Positions 34,920 through 45,983 of a stretch of DNA of 64,000 bases are shown piece after piece. Origin of the DNA: Limnanthes douglasii subsp. nivea. Taxonomy: Eukaryota; Streptophyta; Magnoliopsida; Brassicales; Limnanthaceae. The stretch spans positions 109,563,278 to 109,627,277 of the forward strand of contig JAUPFV010000003.1 in assembly GCA_036936605.1 (NCBI GenBank), written 5' to 3'. Below the pieces are notes generated by a model. It did not search any database and was not told where the DNA came from. It worked only from the letters and a program-made list of their open reading frames with translations. Every line of letters begins with the position of its first letter. The first letter of the stretch is position 1. A program made the position numbers and the translations under genes.

Positions 34920-37900
34920 ATAAGGATAATTAGTTGCTAAATCTCTAAGTTTTAGTGGATATAAAGCTAATATATCCAATAAGATTTGGATCTTATGGAT
35001 GGATGACATCAAGATTAACATTATTAAAGACCTGGATTAATGCTTGCATATGGATGTTCAGTATCCTAGTTTAGAAGAGAATTTCTACTTCGCTTCTATT
35101 TATACTAAGTGTTAGCATCTTGAAAGAGTTGAGTTATGGGATAGCTTGATCGAATTTTTTGATCCTAATAAATCATGGATTTTGGCTGGTGATTACAATG
35201 TTATCTCTTCTTATGATGAACAGCTGGGCTGCACGACAACTTTAACGATACTATAAGAGCCTGCAACCTTGCGGATGCTGGTTACGGGGGTTCAAAACTC
35301 ACCTAGTCCAGAAGCACTAAATGGAAGAGGCTCGACCGTGCTCTCATCAATTAAAATGGTTAAATACTTTCAAGGAAACACAGGTTTTTCACATGGTCAG
35401 AATGTGTTCTGACCATGCTCCTCTTTTAATTACTGCTACATATTCTAACTTTCAATTTTCTAACTACAAAAAGAAGAGTTTTAAGTTTTTGAATATGTGG
35501 TCTGACGATGATAGTTTCTTGAATATTGTTGATCAAGATTGGAATATACCTATCCATGGCAAAGCTAGTCATGTTTTCTGGTACAAGTTGAGAAGGTTTA
35601 AGCTTTGTTTAAAAGAGTGGAATACCAAGCATTTTGGTAACATCTTTGACAATGTTAAAGCTACCAGCATCAATCACAACTATAAGGATGATATTTCTAA
35701 AGCTAATAGCCTTCATATCCAAGCGCTTAAAAATGAAGAGGTATTCTGGAAGCAAAAAGGCTACAACAGTTGGTTAAAGGAGGGTGATGGCAACTTGAAG
35801 CTCTACCATACTTATGTTTCTAAAACAAAGGAATGGAATTAAAAACATAAAGGAGGGAGATACCTGGATCCATAATCATTAGGATATTGGAATATCTGCT
35901 GCAAACTATTTTAAAAGCACCCTTTTCTCATCCCCTTATAGTGACAGTAATGAAGAGTCTAGAATGATGCAGGATAATATTTTTGACTACTTTCCTTCCA
36001 TGGTTACTATGGAAGATTATGATACTTTTCTCAAGCTTAGCAATGAAGATGAAATCTGGAAGATTATTAATGCTATGAAGAGTGACAATTACCCGGGGAT
36101 AGATGGTTTCAACATCTTCATTTTCAAAGTTTGCTAGAAGACAATCAAAATAGACCTTTATATAGCTCTTAATTTCTACTTTAAAGGTAACTATATCCTT
36201 ACATGGGAGATTGATTCATCATAACATCATGATTGCTAAAGATCTTATTCACGATATTGACAAAAAACCAAAAGCAGGAAACATCATGATTCAATCTCTA
36301 AGGCGTTTGATAGGATTTCTCATGCTTTCTTATTTAAAGTGCTTTCCTGCTTTGGTTTCTCTACTGACTTTATCAATCTTATTCAGAGAATGATCAGTAA
36401 TGTGCACATCTCTATGCTTATTAATGGTGAATTATTTGATTACTTCCCTATGCTGAGAGGATTAAGGCATGGAGATCCATTATCTTCAAGCCTTTTCATT
36501 CCCAGGGAAGTGATTCTGATCAGAGAAATGTTTAAGTTGTTCAATATGAATAATAAATTAAAGTTTGCTTCAAGAATTGATGACATGATCCCATGTATAG
36601 CATTTGTTAATGATATAATTGTGTTCACTAACACTTTACCTTCTTCAATAGACAATCTGAGCAGGTTCCTTGACAGATATCTACAGATTTTTGGACAATC
36701 TATAAACAAGCAGAAGACCAAGTTAGTTATCTCTTCTTAAGCTCATAAAACTAAAATTCATAATTTAAAAGTTCAAACAGGTTATTTTGTTGATTTCTTT
36801 TCTACCACTCATCTCGGAATAACTCTATTTAACAATAACAAGGGAAATATCATTAACTTTGTTCTTGATAAAGTGAATGATAGAATTACTAAATGTGACA
36901 ATAAATTCCTTTCTTACGGAGGAAGATTGTCTCTGATAACTCATATTCTGCTTCTCATTACATATACTTGGATGCAAAACATTTTGCTGCCTAAAAATAT
37001 CATTAAAAAGTTATAAGATATTTTTAACAGGTTTCTATGAAGATCCAAGTACAATGTGAATTCAATTCACTGGACAAATTGGGACTCGCTTTGCAAACCT
37101 TTTGGAGAGGGATGGCTGAACATTAGAAAACTTGATGATATTCAGCAAACATTCTCGCAAAAGCTTTGGTTTATATTCTGGAAAAACTCTTGTTTCTGGT
37201 CTAACATCATGCACAACATATACTTTAGAAATATTCATCCCTTAAAAATTAAAAAGAATAAGTTGGGTTCTTTAGTTTGGAAAAGGCTAACAGGTATTAA
37301 GGAGCAAGTAGAAGGCAACTTACAATGGATTCTTAGAAATGAGAGACGGATTTCTGGATAGACGCTTGCCACAATCTTCCTTCTATTTCAAGCTCTAACA
37401 ACAATGAAAACATCATTTGGTACCTAGATGCTAAGGTTAATTCTTTCTGGAAAAATAACTCTTGGATTATCAATATTATGCAGAGCTTTCGGTCTAATGA
37501 AAGAATCAAAATCGTCAACTCTTTGAAAGTTAATACTGAAAAGGATGATTTGGTGATTTGGAAGCACTCAGATGATAACGATTTCACTATCAAGCTTACC
37601 TGGAATAGTCTTAGAACACAGCATACTCAATCAAGCATCTTCAAGAAAATCTGGAGTCCACTCACACCTAGGAAGTTTTCTTTCTTATGTTGGAAACTCA
37701 TTAAAAACTTTATCCCGGTTGATTCCATCTTAATGAAAAGACATTTGAATATAGCATCCAAATGTCAGTTTTATAATAATTGTGAAGACAAAAATCATCT
37801 TTTTGTCAACTGCAATTTTGCCTGGCAAATTTGGGGAATTACTTTGGATGTTTATTCAAGATTAAAATCAAACGATTTATGGTTAAAACGCATATGCCTA

Positions 37901-38669
37901 GATGTTGGTTCTGGTTTTCGAAAAACAAATCTCATATAACTCATCTTGTCCCTCAGATTATCTGTTATGTTATTTGGAAAAATAGAAACAACATAAAATT
38001 CAAAGGCAAGCATTTAAATGTTAAGAGTTCAATTGACTGGATCATTTCCATCATTAAAGGAATTGATAAATCTAATAATCTAAACTCTAAACACTGGTTC
38101 AAGTCTCACGCTGCAGGAACGTCTTTAGGCTGCAAATCTATTGAAATAGAATAAAAAAACCAATTTACCTAAAATGGAGCGCTCCGATAAATGGAAGATT
38201 GAAAATGAATGTAGATGGAGCCTTTGCTTATAATGGTGAGGCTTGTGGAGGTATTCTAATAAGAAATGGTGATTTTGATATCATTCAAGGTACTAGTATC
38301 ATCTTTCGAAAGTCATCCCCTCTCCTTGTCGAAGTCGGAGCCTTGCTTGAAGGCTTGTTAAGCTGCTATAAAAACAATTGGACTGGTGTTGATATAGAAT
38401 CTGACGCTTTAATCTTAATCAATTAATTAGCTGATGGAAACGATTCATGGTATATGGATTCTCTTTTGTTAGCTTGTAGAAAACTTATTAGGTCTAATAT
38501 GACTATTAAACATATTTCAAGAGTCCAGAACCAAGCCGCAGACTGGCTTGCGAAGTGGACTCTGAAATGCAAGCAAAAACTAACATTTAATCAGTATAAT
38601 GCTCCCACGAATCTTCTTGCTATTGTCTTCCTCGAAGGGCTAGGCCTTGGTTATATTAACAATGATTAA
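34920..38669 (+). pseudogene. LINE ORF2 remnant (endonuclease, RT, zf-RVT, RNase H)
   Basis: Endonuclease: SWILAGDYNVISSYDE near 35175, KRLDRAL near 35325 and CSDHAPLLIT near 35410. Reverse transcriptase: NYPGIDGF near 36090, then MLRGLRHGDPLSSSLFI near 36450 and IAFVNDIIVFTN near 36600, where the usual FADD-type catalytic box reads FVND. A zf-RVT region is in the frame 37478-37939 (IWSPLTPRKFSFLCWKLI, C..C...H pieces). RNase H spans 38199-38669: MNVDGAFAYNGEACGGILIR, DIESDALILI and QNQAADWLAKW. Stops and frameshifts occur throughout, and the active-site change alone would disable RT. Confidence 0.88.
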
Positions 38670-39074
38670 TTTGCCTCCTAGCTCTTGCCTTTGAGTCTGT
38701 TTCAGGTGATGGCTGAGTTGGGAAGCTCCTTCATTTGTCGAGACGAGCAGAGATGATGCGTGATTGAAGTTGATAGGAAATGCATCATCGAGATAGATAT
38801 GGTCTTTAGAATCATAATTATGGTAAATGAGGGTTTGCTGATGGAGCTTGATTCAATTCGAGATGCTAAACGAAATTTTTCATCGAGTCAGCTCTTGCAT
38901 AAGTTTTGTTTGTTTGTTTATTTCAAATGTTTGGAGGGAATTAAAGGCGCAAAACTTTTGGACTGAAATCTTAAAGTTTTGGTTTATTTACCTTTCATCC
39001 CCCATAATTTGTAAACAATTTATTAGTTAATAGAAAGTTCATTTTGATTAAAAAAAACCTGTTTGGGTGTCGAT

Positions 39075-40164
39075 CCATGAAAACTGCACGGTAGTATATG
39101 CTACTTTTGATGACAAGATATCCAAAAGATGTGACGGAGAGATAAACAATCGGAAAAAAATTAAAAATGACTTAGTAACAGTTTTGTGCATCAAAGATAT
39201 GGTCTCGGGATTTCAATGCAATGAGAGTATATCTCCTTGACGGGGCTCGGAAAAAAAATCAATGAAAATACCTTTCAAATTTCAAAGCTCCATAAAAAAA
39301 AAGAGTAGCTCAAAAACGGAAAACATAAGATACGTAAAAAGGAAAATATGGTAAGTCGATTTAAAATTTTATTTTCGAAACCACTAAACTTTGAAAAAAA
39401 AATGAATAAGTTATAAATTATGTATATTTAATTTTTTTTGTTATTTTATGAATTTTGAACATGTTTGTTCTTTTATAAAGGTCTTGGAAAAGGTTGCTCC
39501 TAGAAATACAATTATTCAAAAAATAGTTGAGGTGTTATTTTTAAGTCAATCCTATTGCATTAAAAATGTACTTGATACATTCAAAAATATTAAATTTAAA
39601 GAACTTCATACGTCTTTGATCCTAGTTTAAAGCTAAAAAATAGTAAAGGATAAATAGTAGCTCGATTGGAACACAATAATGTTATGTAAAGTCTGAGGTA
39701 TGCATGTTTACTAATAGTTGTTCGGTTGGAACACACTAGTGTTAATTTCGTCTTTTAGGATGGCTAATTATTATGTAGAAGGAAATGATGAAGGAATAAT
39801 AATTGATCTGGATCTGATGAAAGTGAACATGAATAAATATCATTCGAGAGTTTAACACTACAAGTCACTCATGTGAAGCGGGTATGCATCAAGGGTTCGA
39901 GCGTGTGAGTTTCAAAAAATAGTACAATATTCTAAAAAAATGTTTTCTTGCATACCAATAAACATAAAACAAAATATCATGGCCTTCTTAGAACTATAGG
40001 GGCTTAAAGGGGTTCAAAAAATAAAAACAATCATACAATAAAATGTCACGGCCTTCTAGGGATTTTAGTTATGAAATTGAAAAAAACATGTTCAATAAAT
40101 TGAGGAAAAAACTTGATAATAAAGTCTTAATTTATTTGAAGCACCATCCTTACCATCTGAAAAA
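39075..40164. other. AT-rich stretch without a recognisable gene
   Basis: The first ~85 bases belong to flank B. After that there is one 60-codon frame (39448-39630) without a motif, and two similar phrases (gctcgattggaacacaataatgtta at about 39660 and gttcggttggaacacactagtgtta at about 39720). No element type can be assigned. Confidence 0.5.
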
Positions 40165-40457
40165 TGATAAAACCTGATCAGAGGGTATTTTAGGTAGTTG
40201 TTTAAGTGGTGTATTAAATTTAGAGTGGAACGTAGAAAGATAATTGAGGTGCTTGCATTTAATGTCTAGATATATAATGTTTCAACCCTCTTAAATGTTG
40301 TACTTTTGAATATTTATAGATTAATTTTCGGGTCATGGGCCAACCGGTTTGGGTCATGAATCTGGGTCAACCCATCTCCTCCAAGCCCCTCAACATTAAC
40401 TAGGTAGTTTTGTATTTATTTTGGGTCTAAATTGCCCCTCTCGAAGAAGTCCGATCA
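40165..40457 (-). mobile_element. G5 LTR remnant, reverse orientation
   Basis: Read on the minus strand it starts TGATCGGACTTC, much like the G3 LTR start. It carries the word gggcttggaggagatgggttgaccc and a TATA-like tctataaatattc, and ends near ggttttatca. Its edges are uncertain. Its position left of a plus-strand antisense-type ORF matches G2 and G4. Confidence 0.55.
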
Positions 40458-40689
40458 TTTGATGTCTAGTGGTCTCAAAGATATCCGACCATATCTAGAT
40501 AGAGAGAAAGGCCTTGTATTCTAAATAGATAAACTCTTCACTTTTGATATCCAAACCCTTACCATCGATCATTTTCCTCCTCCACCCCACAAGCCACCGT
40601 AAATTATTTGTCCGGGACTATAGGGTCAGATACTGAAGACAATACTCTGTGTAGGATTACTAGACTTTATAAGTCCAAAAATAAACCTA

Positions 40690-41857
40690 ATACCGAACAA
40701 GAGATAACAAATAACAAACAGTTGTTAGTAATCTTTCTCCAAGAATTCTGAACATGGTAGAAGACTTTATTACCTTTCCAACCGAGTTCCCCCCCCCCCC
40801 CCCTCATATTGGAATATAGAAGAAACTCCTACAACACATGCAACAGAATCATTTTATTCTGAGGAAGAAAACATTGGAGCTTAACCTACAAGGACTTCGG
40901 GATCTAGTCTCAAAGTTATGGACACAAATATGGAAGATGCTAACGAAGAATCTCCCATCGAGACATCTGGTGCAACTGGGGAAACTCTAAGGCCAGTAAG
41001 GAAAATAAATCCCAAGTTCCCATAAGATGGTGATTACATGGGAAAAAACAAAGCCCTTTGAACAGAATCTGAACCTCTTCTTCAGTCTCTCGTCAGACGG
41101 GTTGGACCCAATTTCACCAAGGTTACTGTTGAGTATCTTTTAACCCTGGATAAAATCTCTTACATTTGTTTTCATGAATCCGAACTGGAGGCCATTCGAG
41201 CCAAATGAGGGTTCTTTGAAACAGTTAGAGTGAGGTTTCCTCAACCTAGAGAGACTCTGATGAGTTACGGTGCTAGGGAGGTACTAGTTTATACCGATAT
41301 GCTCAACTAGGGCCTTCAGTTTCCCTTAAATTCTGAAATTGTGAGGTATTTTAGCGTGGTGAGGTTGTGCCCAAGTCAGGCTAGCCTAAACCCTTAGTTC
41401 TCATTGTTGGTGTGTATCATGGCTTTAAGAATATCCAATATTCCAATGCCAATGGAACAGATGGTTACAGTAGCATGATTGTCCCGTAATTCTCACATCC
41501 CATTTTACTATTTTAAAATGGGAATAACTACAAAATGGTGGACGATCTGTGCAAAGCAGATAAGATTTGGAAAAATTAATTTATTTTCATCAGTGGTCGA
41601 TGAGAAAATGGCATAAAGATCACCTCTGAAGGGAATCCTAGCAAGCTCACCGTACATTGGAAGAATTCTCTTAATCCTAGTAGGATTTATGTTTATGTTT
41701 CTATTATTGTTTGCTATTTTTTTATTTACCTTTAACTTGTTTTGTATCAGCCATTTTGAAGCCTTACTCTCAATATTTTTCCGACACGAAAGTTCACCTT
41801 CAAGAAATTGAATCAGTGGGCAGCGGCTAAGTGGTCCAATGGTTTTCACAACTGCTT
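40690..41857 (+). pseudogene. G5 antisense-type ORF (Transposase_28-like)
   Basis: Contains LVRRVGPNFTKVTVEYLLT near 41090, VRVRFPQPRETL, REVLVYTDMLN, GLQFPLNSEIVRYFSVVRL and PSQASLNP near 41225-41400. This is the PF04195-type domain also seen in G1 and G2. After the matching intron comes LNQWAAAKWSNGFHNCF near 41800. Stops near 41204, 41308, 41394 and 41477 and a 15-C run at 40789-40803 break it. It ends abruptly where block 2 begins. The G-box found upstream of this ORF in G2 and G4 was not found. Confidence 0.7.
40789..40803 (+). repeat. Poly-C tract (15 C)
   Basis: A run of 15 C in the N-terminal part of the G5 ORF, coding Pro in the frame read here. Confidence 0.95.
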
Positions 41858-42044
41858 CCCGCCTGCCAACTTTATTCATCTTTCTAGTTATTTCATTTGT
41901 TACAATATTTGGGTTCCCACTTGCTTCACCCCCACCAAATGTTACAATATCAGGCTCTGTCAATGTCAACTCACCTTCTAAAACTATTCACTGAAAATAA
42001 CTCAGTAAAACATTCGTTACTAGGAATCTTATGGTATTCTTATT

Positions 42045-42429
42045 TGATTGGATTGGATATCGTTGGAGGAGTACTATTGTAATTATGAGTTTATGCAAAA
42101 AGGGCATTCAGACTGGACAAATAAAACTCAATGATTGAACATTAACTTAAGTGAACCAATGACTCAGCTGTGTGCCTAGCACATTGATTCTTGGGTTTGG
42201 GGCTCATAGGATTGACCCGAATACAAGATCCAACCCGAACGGGCCATGGATCCTAGAAAAAAGTATAAATACCCCCCAACCAACGGATGTTAATGGGTTG
42301 GAATTTTCCCAAAGATATTAATTGCGAGTACCTATTTTCTCTTACTACTCGCTACAAAAAAAAACTAAAAATACTAAATTACCAGAAGATCTTCCGTTTT
42401 TACCCTTACAATACATTTTACCCTTATCA
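42045..42429 (+). repeat. G3 5' LTR
   Basis: A 385-bp LTR with a TATA-like gtataaatac near 42263. A candidate primer-binding site (ttggcaaccacagtggga) starts about 3 bases after it. Confidence 0.92.
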
Positions 42430-42517
42430 AATTGGCAACCACAGTGGGAGCGCAAGGTGTATGAATAACTCTATTCAAAACCATACTTGCAACTCGAAGC
42501 TCGGATATACTTGAGAC

Positions 42518-44010
42518 ATGGATCTCAATATGCAAGAAGTTCTACCTCATGAAAATGAAGAAATAAGAGATGATAATGAGCATTCTACTATATCTCATGT
42601 CAATCCCAGCAAAAATTAAATACCATTTATGCAAGATAAACGTGATCAGTCGAGGGATGCGATTGAAGAAAAATAATATGTGTGAGGTATATCTACAGAT
42701 GAGGTTGGTGATAACAACAAACGAGGTGAGAATGATTAGTTATCAAAGCCTCATATTAATTGTAAAAAGAAATATCGAACTAAAAAAATAATAAGCACGT
42801 CGGATCTGCTGAAAATTCAACCACAACATATGATTCGGGTGGATCATCTACATCAAGTAGTGATCAAGGTCTTCAAAGAAAGAAAGTTAGGTTAACCAAG
42901 AAACAATCTAGAAAAAGGGACATGAAGGGCAAAGTGAAAAAGAATAAATACCCACGAAAATAAAGGGGTCGACGGATCAAGGTATTGATCATCTACTAAG
43001 TGATCGGTTTGTTATCCTATCTGAACCATGTATATTTTCCATTCCTGATGAAGACAATGTGTTTAGCTGTGACCATAATTGGAGGTAATCACTTTTGTCC
43101 TCAAAGATACTCTCTAGACATCTGCCGATGCGGTTTGACAATTCTAAAAAGGAAAAATAGGATGGGAGAAAAGATCATGATAACCACCTCGAGCAGTTCA
43201 AAAACTTCATGATAAATTTGGATGCTGATGATAAAGTTTTATGCCAAACTTTAAAGGTGAGTGCTTTGAAATGGTATAATCGTTTGCCACAGAGATCTAT
43301 TAACAACTTTGATGTTTTCTGGATGGCCTTTTGGAGACAATTTGTAGGAATTAATGAGCTAAAATAGAATGATGATATTATCATCCATTGTGCTCAATAA
43401 GCGAAGGAGTCTTTGAAAGAGTATATCAGCCGTTCTGTGAATACAAAGAACGGATTAGCCGATTGTTTTGAACAAATAGTCATTGCTTCCTTGAGACAGG
43501 GGTTGAATCCGGGTGAATTGACTGATTCGGTGACTCGGAAAAAGACAATGGCATGGGGTGGATTATTAAATCAGGTCGAAAAACAGATTATGGTGGAGGA
43601 GACTGAGAAATCTAGAGTACCACGTCAGAATAGGTCTGCTCCTATATCGATGATCCCACAAGCCAGTACTCAATCCTATGCCACAGTTAATTATAGGCCT
43701 AAAGTTTCCGGACATGGACACATAGGCCGAGACAAAATTTATCAAGTCAAGTCCAACAAGTTAAACCTAAGAGGGGTTTGTAGGTTCAACCTGAATGGTT
43801 TTCTGAATTGGGTGAAAGTGTGGCTAACATTTATGAAAAAATTAAGAATGTTGTGCATTTTAGAAGAACACCACCAAATTAATCTCCTCGAGAGAATCGA
43901 AACACACGTTTTTGTAAGTACCACAATGATGTAGGTTATAATACTCAGGATTGCATCGCTTTAAAACAAGAAGTGCATAAAATTTAATTGAGAAATAAAA
44001 GTTATCAGCT
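42518..44010 (+). pseudogene. G3 gag
   Basis: A start MDLNMQEVLPHENEEIRDD lies at 42518, about 90 bases after the LTR. The capsid region lies at about 43185-43600: LEQFKNFMINLDADDKVLC, LKWYNRLPQRSINNFDVFW, ESLKEYISR, and the open frame from 43413 with IASLRQGLNPGEL and a LLNQVEKQIMVEE end. A nucleocapsid-type CKYHNDVGYNTQDCIALKQE lies near 43910-43970. Stops and a frame change at about 43910 break it. Confidence 0.8.
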
Positions 44011-44357
44011 TTCATTTAAATGAAAAAGGAGCAATAGGCAAGTCAATAGTCACTCTCAGTCTAATACAAATACGATACGAGAAACATCACCATCTAACCC
44101 GGGGAAAAGTATGGGTACATCTAGACAAGAAGATGTTATGCTGATTATAGAAAGTTTTGATGTAGATTTGGAATATCTAGATCTTGATTTGGATCGAAAT
44201 CAAGTTGGGATGATAGTGGATAAGACTTTATCAGTATCCGATCTATGTAACGTTTTCGAATCTTTAACCACTTTTTGAGGAGACACTATGACTGCACCCT
44301 CAAGGTGTTCAAGAAAAAGACATGTTAATAGTCTAACAACTCAGGTAGACGAAACAA

Positions 44358-44804
44358 ATGTCTGCACATCTTTATCAAATTCTTACTTCATTCATTGTCT
44401 TTAATGAAGATGATTTAAGGGATATTGCAGGCCTCTATGGATATGTTGTGGTGATAGGGGAATCCATTGGAGGAAATGATATACGTCGGATTTTAATTGA
44501 TACAAGTAGTTTGGAAAATATATTGTTTCTATCGACTTATAAGCAAATTAAAAACCCCTCAGTCATCCAACGTTCGAATAGAACCATAGTAGGATTTACT
44601 GGATGCTCACCCGATGTGATTGGAGAATTTGAAGAAGAGGTTTTATTGGGAAAAGTACCATTTAAAAATATGGTAAGGGTTTTGTTTGTAATAGTTAATT
44701 GTCCAATATCTTACAACACCATATTTGGTAGATCTTCGTTATCTAGGATGCATACGGTAGCTTCCTCTATCTACCAATGTTTTAAGTATGTTGTGGGAGG
44801 ATAG
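44358..44804 (+). pseudogene. G3 retroviral-type aspartic protease
   Basis: An open frame of 148 codons. The catalytic motif reads RRILIDTSSLENILF (normally DTGSS, so the Gly is replaced by Ser), and the second hallmark is YNTIFGRSSLSRMHTVAS followed by CFKY, the usual end of the domain in Tat-type elements. It would process gag-pol. The frame stops at 44802-44804, just before the pol remainder. Confidence 0.82.
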
Positions 44805-44909
44805 GTGGACGTTGTCCAAAGTATCCAAAAGGTAGCTCATGAATGTTATGTCACTACTCTTGCTCCAAGGTTGACAGAAGCAATGAAGGTTAACAAGGAA
44901 TAACAATCT

Positions 44910-45190
44910 GTGGAGCCTTCTACCAACTTAAATGAGATAGATGATCCAAGAGAGGCTCCTAATGCGATAATCTCACTTGAAGAAGTTGAAATTCATTCAT
45001 TAGCAAAAGGTAAAAGTGTCCAAGTTGGATCTAAATTATCTTTAGAGTTAAAAGAAAAATTATTATCATTTTTCCCCGTATTCTACATGTGTTTGCCTCG
45101 TGTAACGAGGATGTAACTAGAGTAACATCCAATATAATTAATCATAAGCTATCCGTGAAATCCAGTAGTGTAGAAAAGAAGAGTTTTTTT
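44910..45190 (+). pseudogene. G3 start of reverse transcriptase, truncated
   Basis: Open frame 44910-45116 with EEVEIHSLAKGKSVQVGSKL, then in the next frame CNEDVTRVTSNIINHKLSVK, the region before the RT palm. Coding similarity ends near 45190. The 410 bases to the 3' LTR contain only untranslated sequence, with tttataaa near 45480 and CACGTG at 45461-45466 read on the minus strand as a remnant of an antisense promoter. Confidence 0.7.
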
Positions 45191-45603
45191 CCACAGAGAA
45201 ATCTTATATAAAAATAGAAAAACTAGGAAAAAGTTGAGAGATTAGGGTTTCTCTCTATCTAGAATCAAAGCTTAAATTTTTTCTCACACTAGAAATAGAA
45301 ACAGTGAAAAATTACACTTATATTGTATAAAAAGTACTTAAGTGTTTTACCTAGGCCAGATGAACCATCCAGCCATGATTAAGGGCTAGTAAATGTAGCT
45401 CTTTTAATGTTTAGACACAAGTACCCAGAAAAAATGGCTAATAGGTCCAAAGCCTCTTGACACGTGTAAAAGAGAACTATTTATAAACTTGTGACCTTTC
45501 AGTTGTTTAATTAACCTTTTAGATTCACTCCAAAAACAGATCGGACATTACCTATCTTGGTTGGCTCTCCCAAATATTTTTTGGAAGAGAAAATGGGGCT
45601 ATA

Positions 45604-45983
45604 TGATCGGATCGAATATCGTTGGAGGAATATTATAGTAATTTTTACTTTATCTGAATGGGTATTTCAGACCGGACAAATAAAACTCAATGATTGAACA
45701 GTAACTTAAGTAAATAAATGACTCAGCTGTGTGTCTAGCACATTGATTCTTGGGCTTGGGGGCTCATAGTATTGACCCGAGTATAACATCTGACCCGAAC
45801 AACCCATGGATCCTAGAAAAAAGTATAAATACCCCAACTAAATACATTAAATGGGTTGGAATATTTCCTAAGATATTAAATACGAGCACCTCTTTTCTCT
45901 TACTACTCTCTACAAAAACTTTAAATACTAAATTACCTGAAGATCTTCCATTTTTACCCTTACAATATATTTTACCCTCATCA
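45604..45983 (+). repeat. G3 3' LTR
   Basis: A 380-bp LTR starting tgatcggatc. It is preceded by a purine tract gagaaaatggggctata and followed by the target duplication ttatt. Confidence 0.93.

Larger units (their letters stand above)
33450..39058 (+). mobile_element. L1-type non-LTR retrotransposon (LINE), degenerate
   Basis: The element is bounded by a 16-base direct repeat with two mismatches (33434-33449 and 39059-39074, ending ttgtcgat and gtgtcgat) and ends in an A run (gattaaaaaaaa). Copy A supplies the empty site. It carries ORF1 and ORF2 remnants in the right order. The C-terminal RNase H is typical of many angiosperm L1 elements. Confidence 0.9.
30720..39160. repeat. Segmental duplication, copy B (interrupted by a LINE)
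   Basis: This block corresponds to copy A (361-3285). Similarity stops at 33449 and resumes at 39075 (gtcgatcc...ctgcacggtagtatatg, against 3212-3245 in copy A), exactly around the LINE with its target duplication. Confidence 0.85.
42045..45983 (+). mobile_element. G3: Tat-like Ty3/Gypsy retrotransposon, internally deleted
   Basis: TG...CA boundaries (tgattggatt ... ctcatca) and a 5-bp target duplication TTATT (42040-42044, 45984-45988). The empty site is visible at 25427. The element keeps gag, protease and the first part of pol, then jumps to the 3' untranslated region; RT core, RNase H, integrase and antisense ORF are gone. Confidence 0.92.

Noticed and set aside
36440..36721. A minus-strand frame inside the LINE RT
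   Set aside because: The plus strand here shows RT motifs (RGLRHGDPLS, IAFVNDII), so this is a shadow.
39880..39910. A tRNA-like GGTTCGA word
   Set aside because: No acceptor stem, D-loop or anticodon arm can be folded around it.
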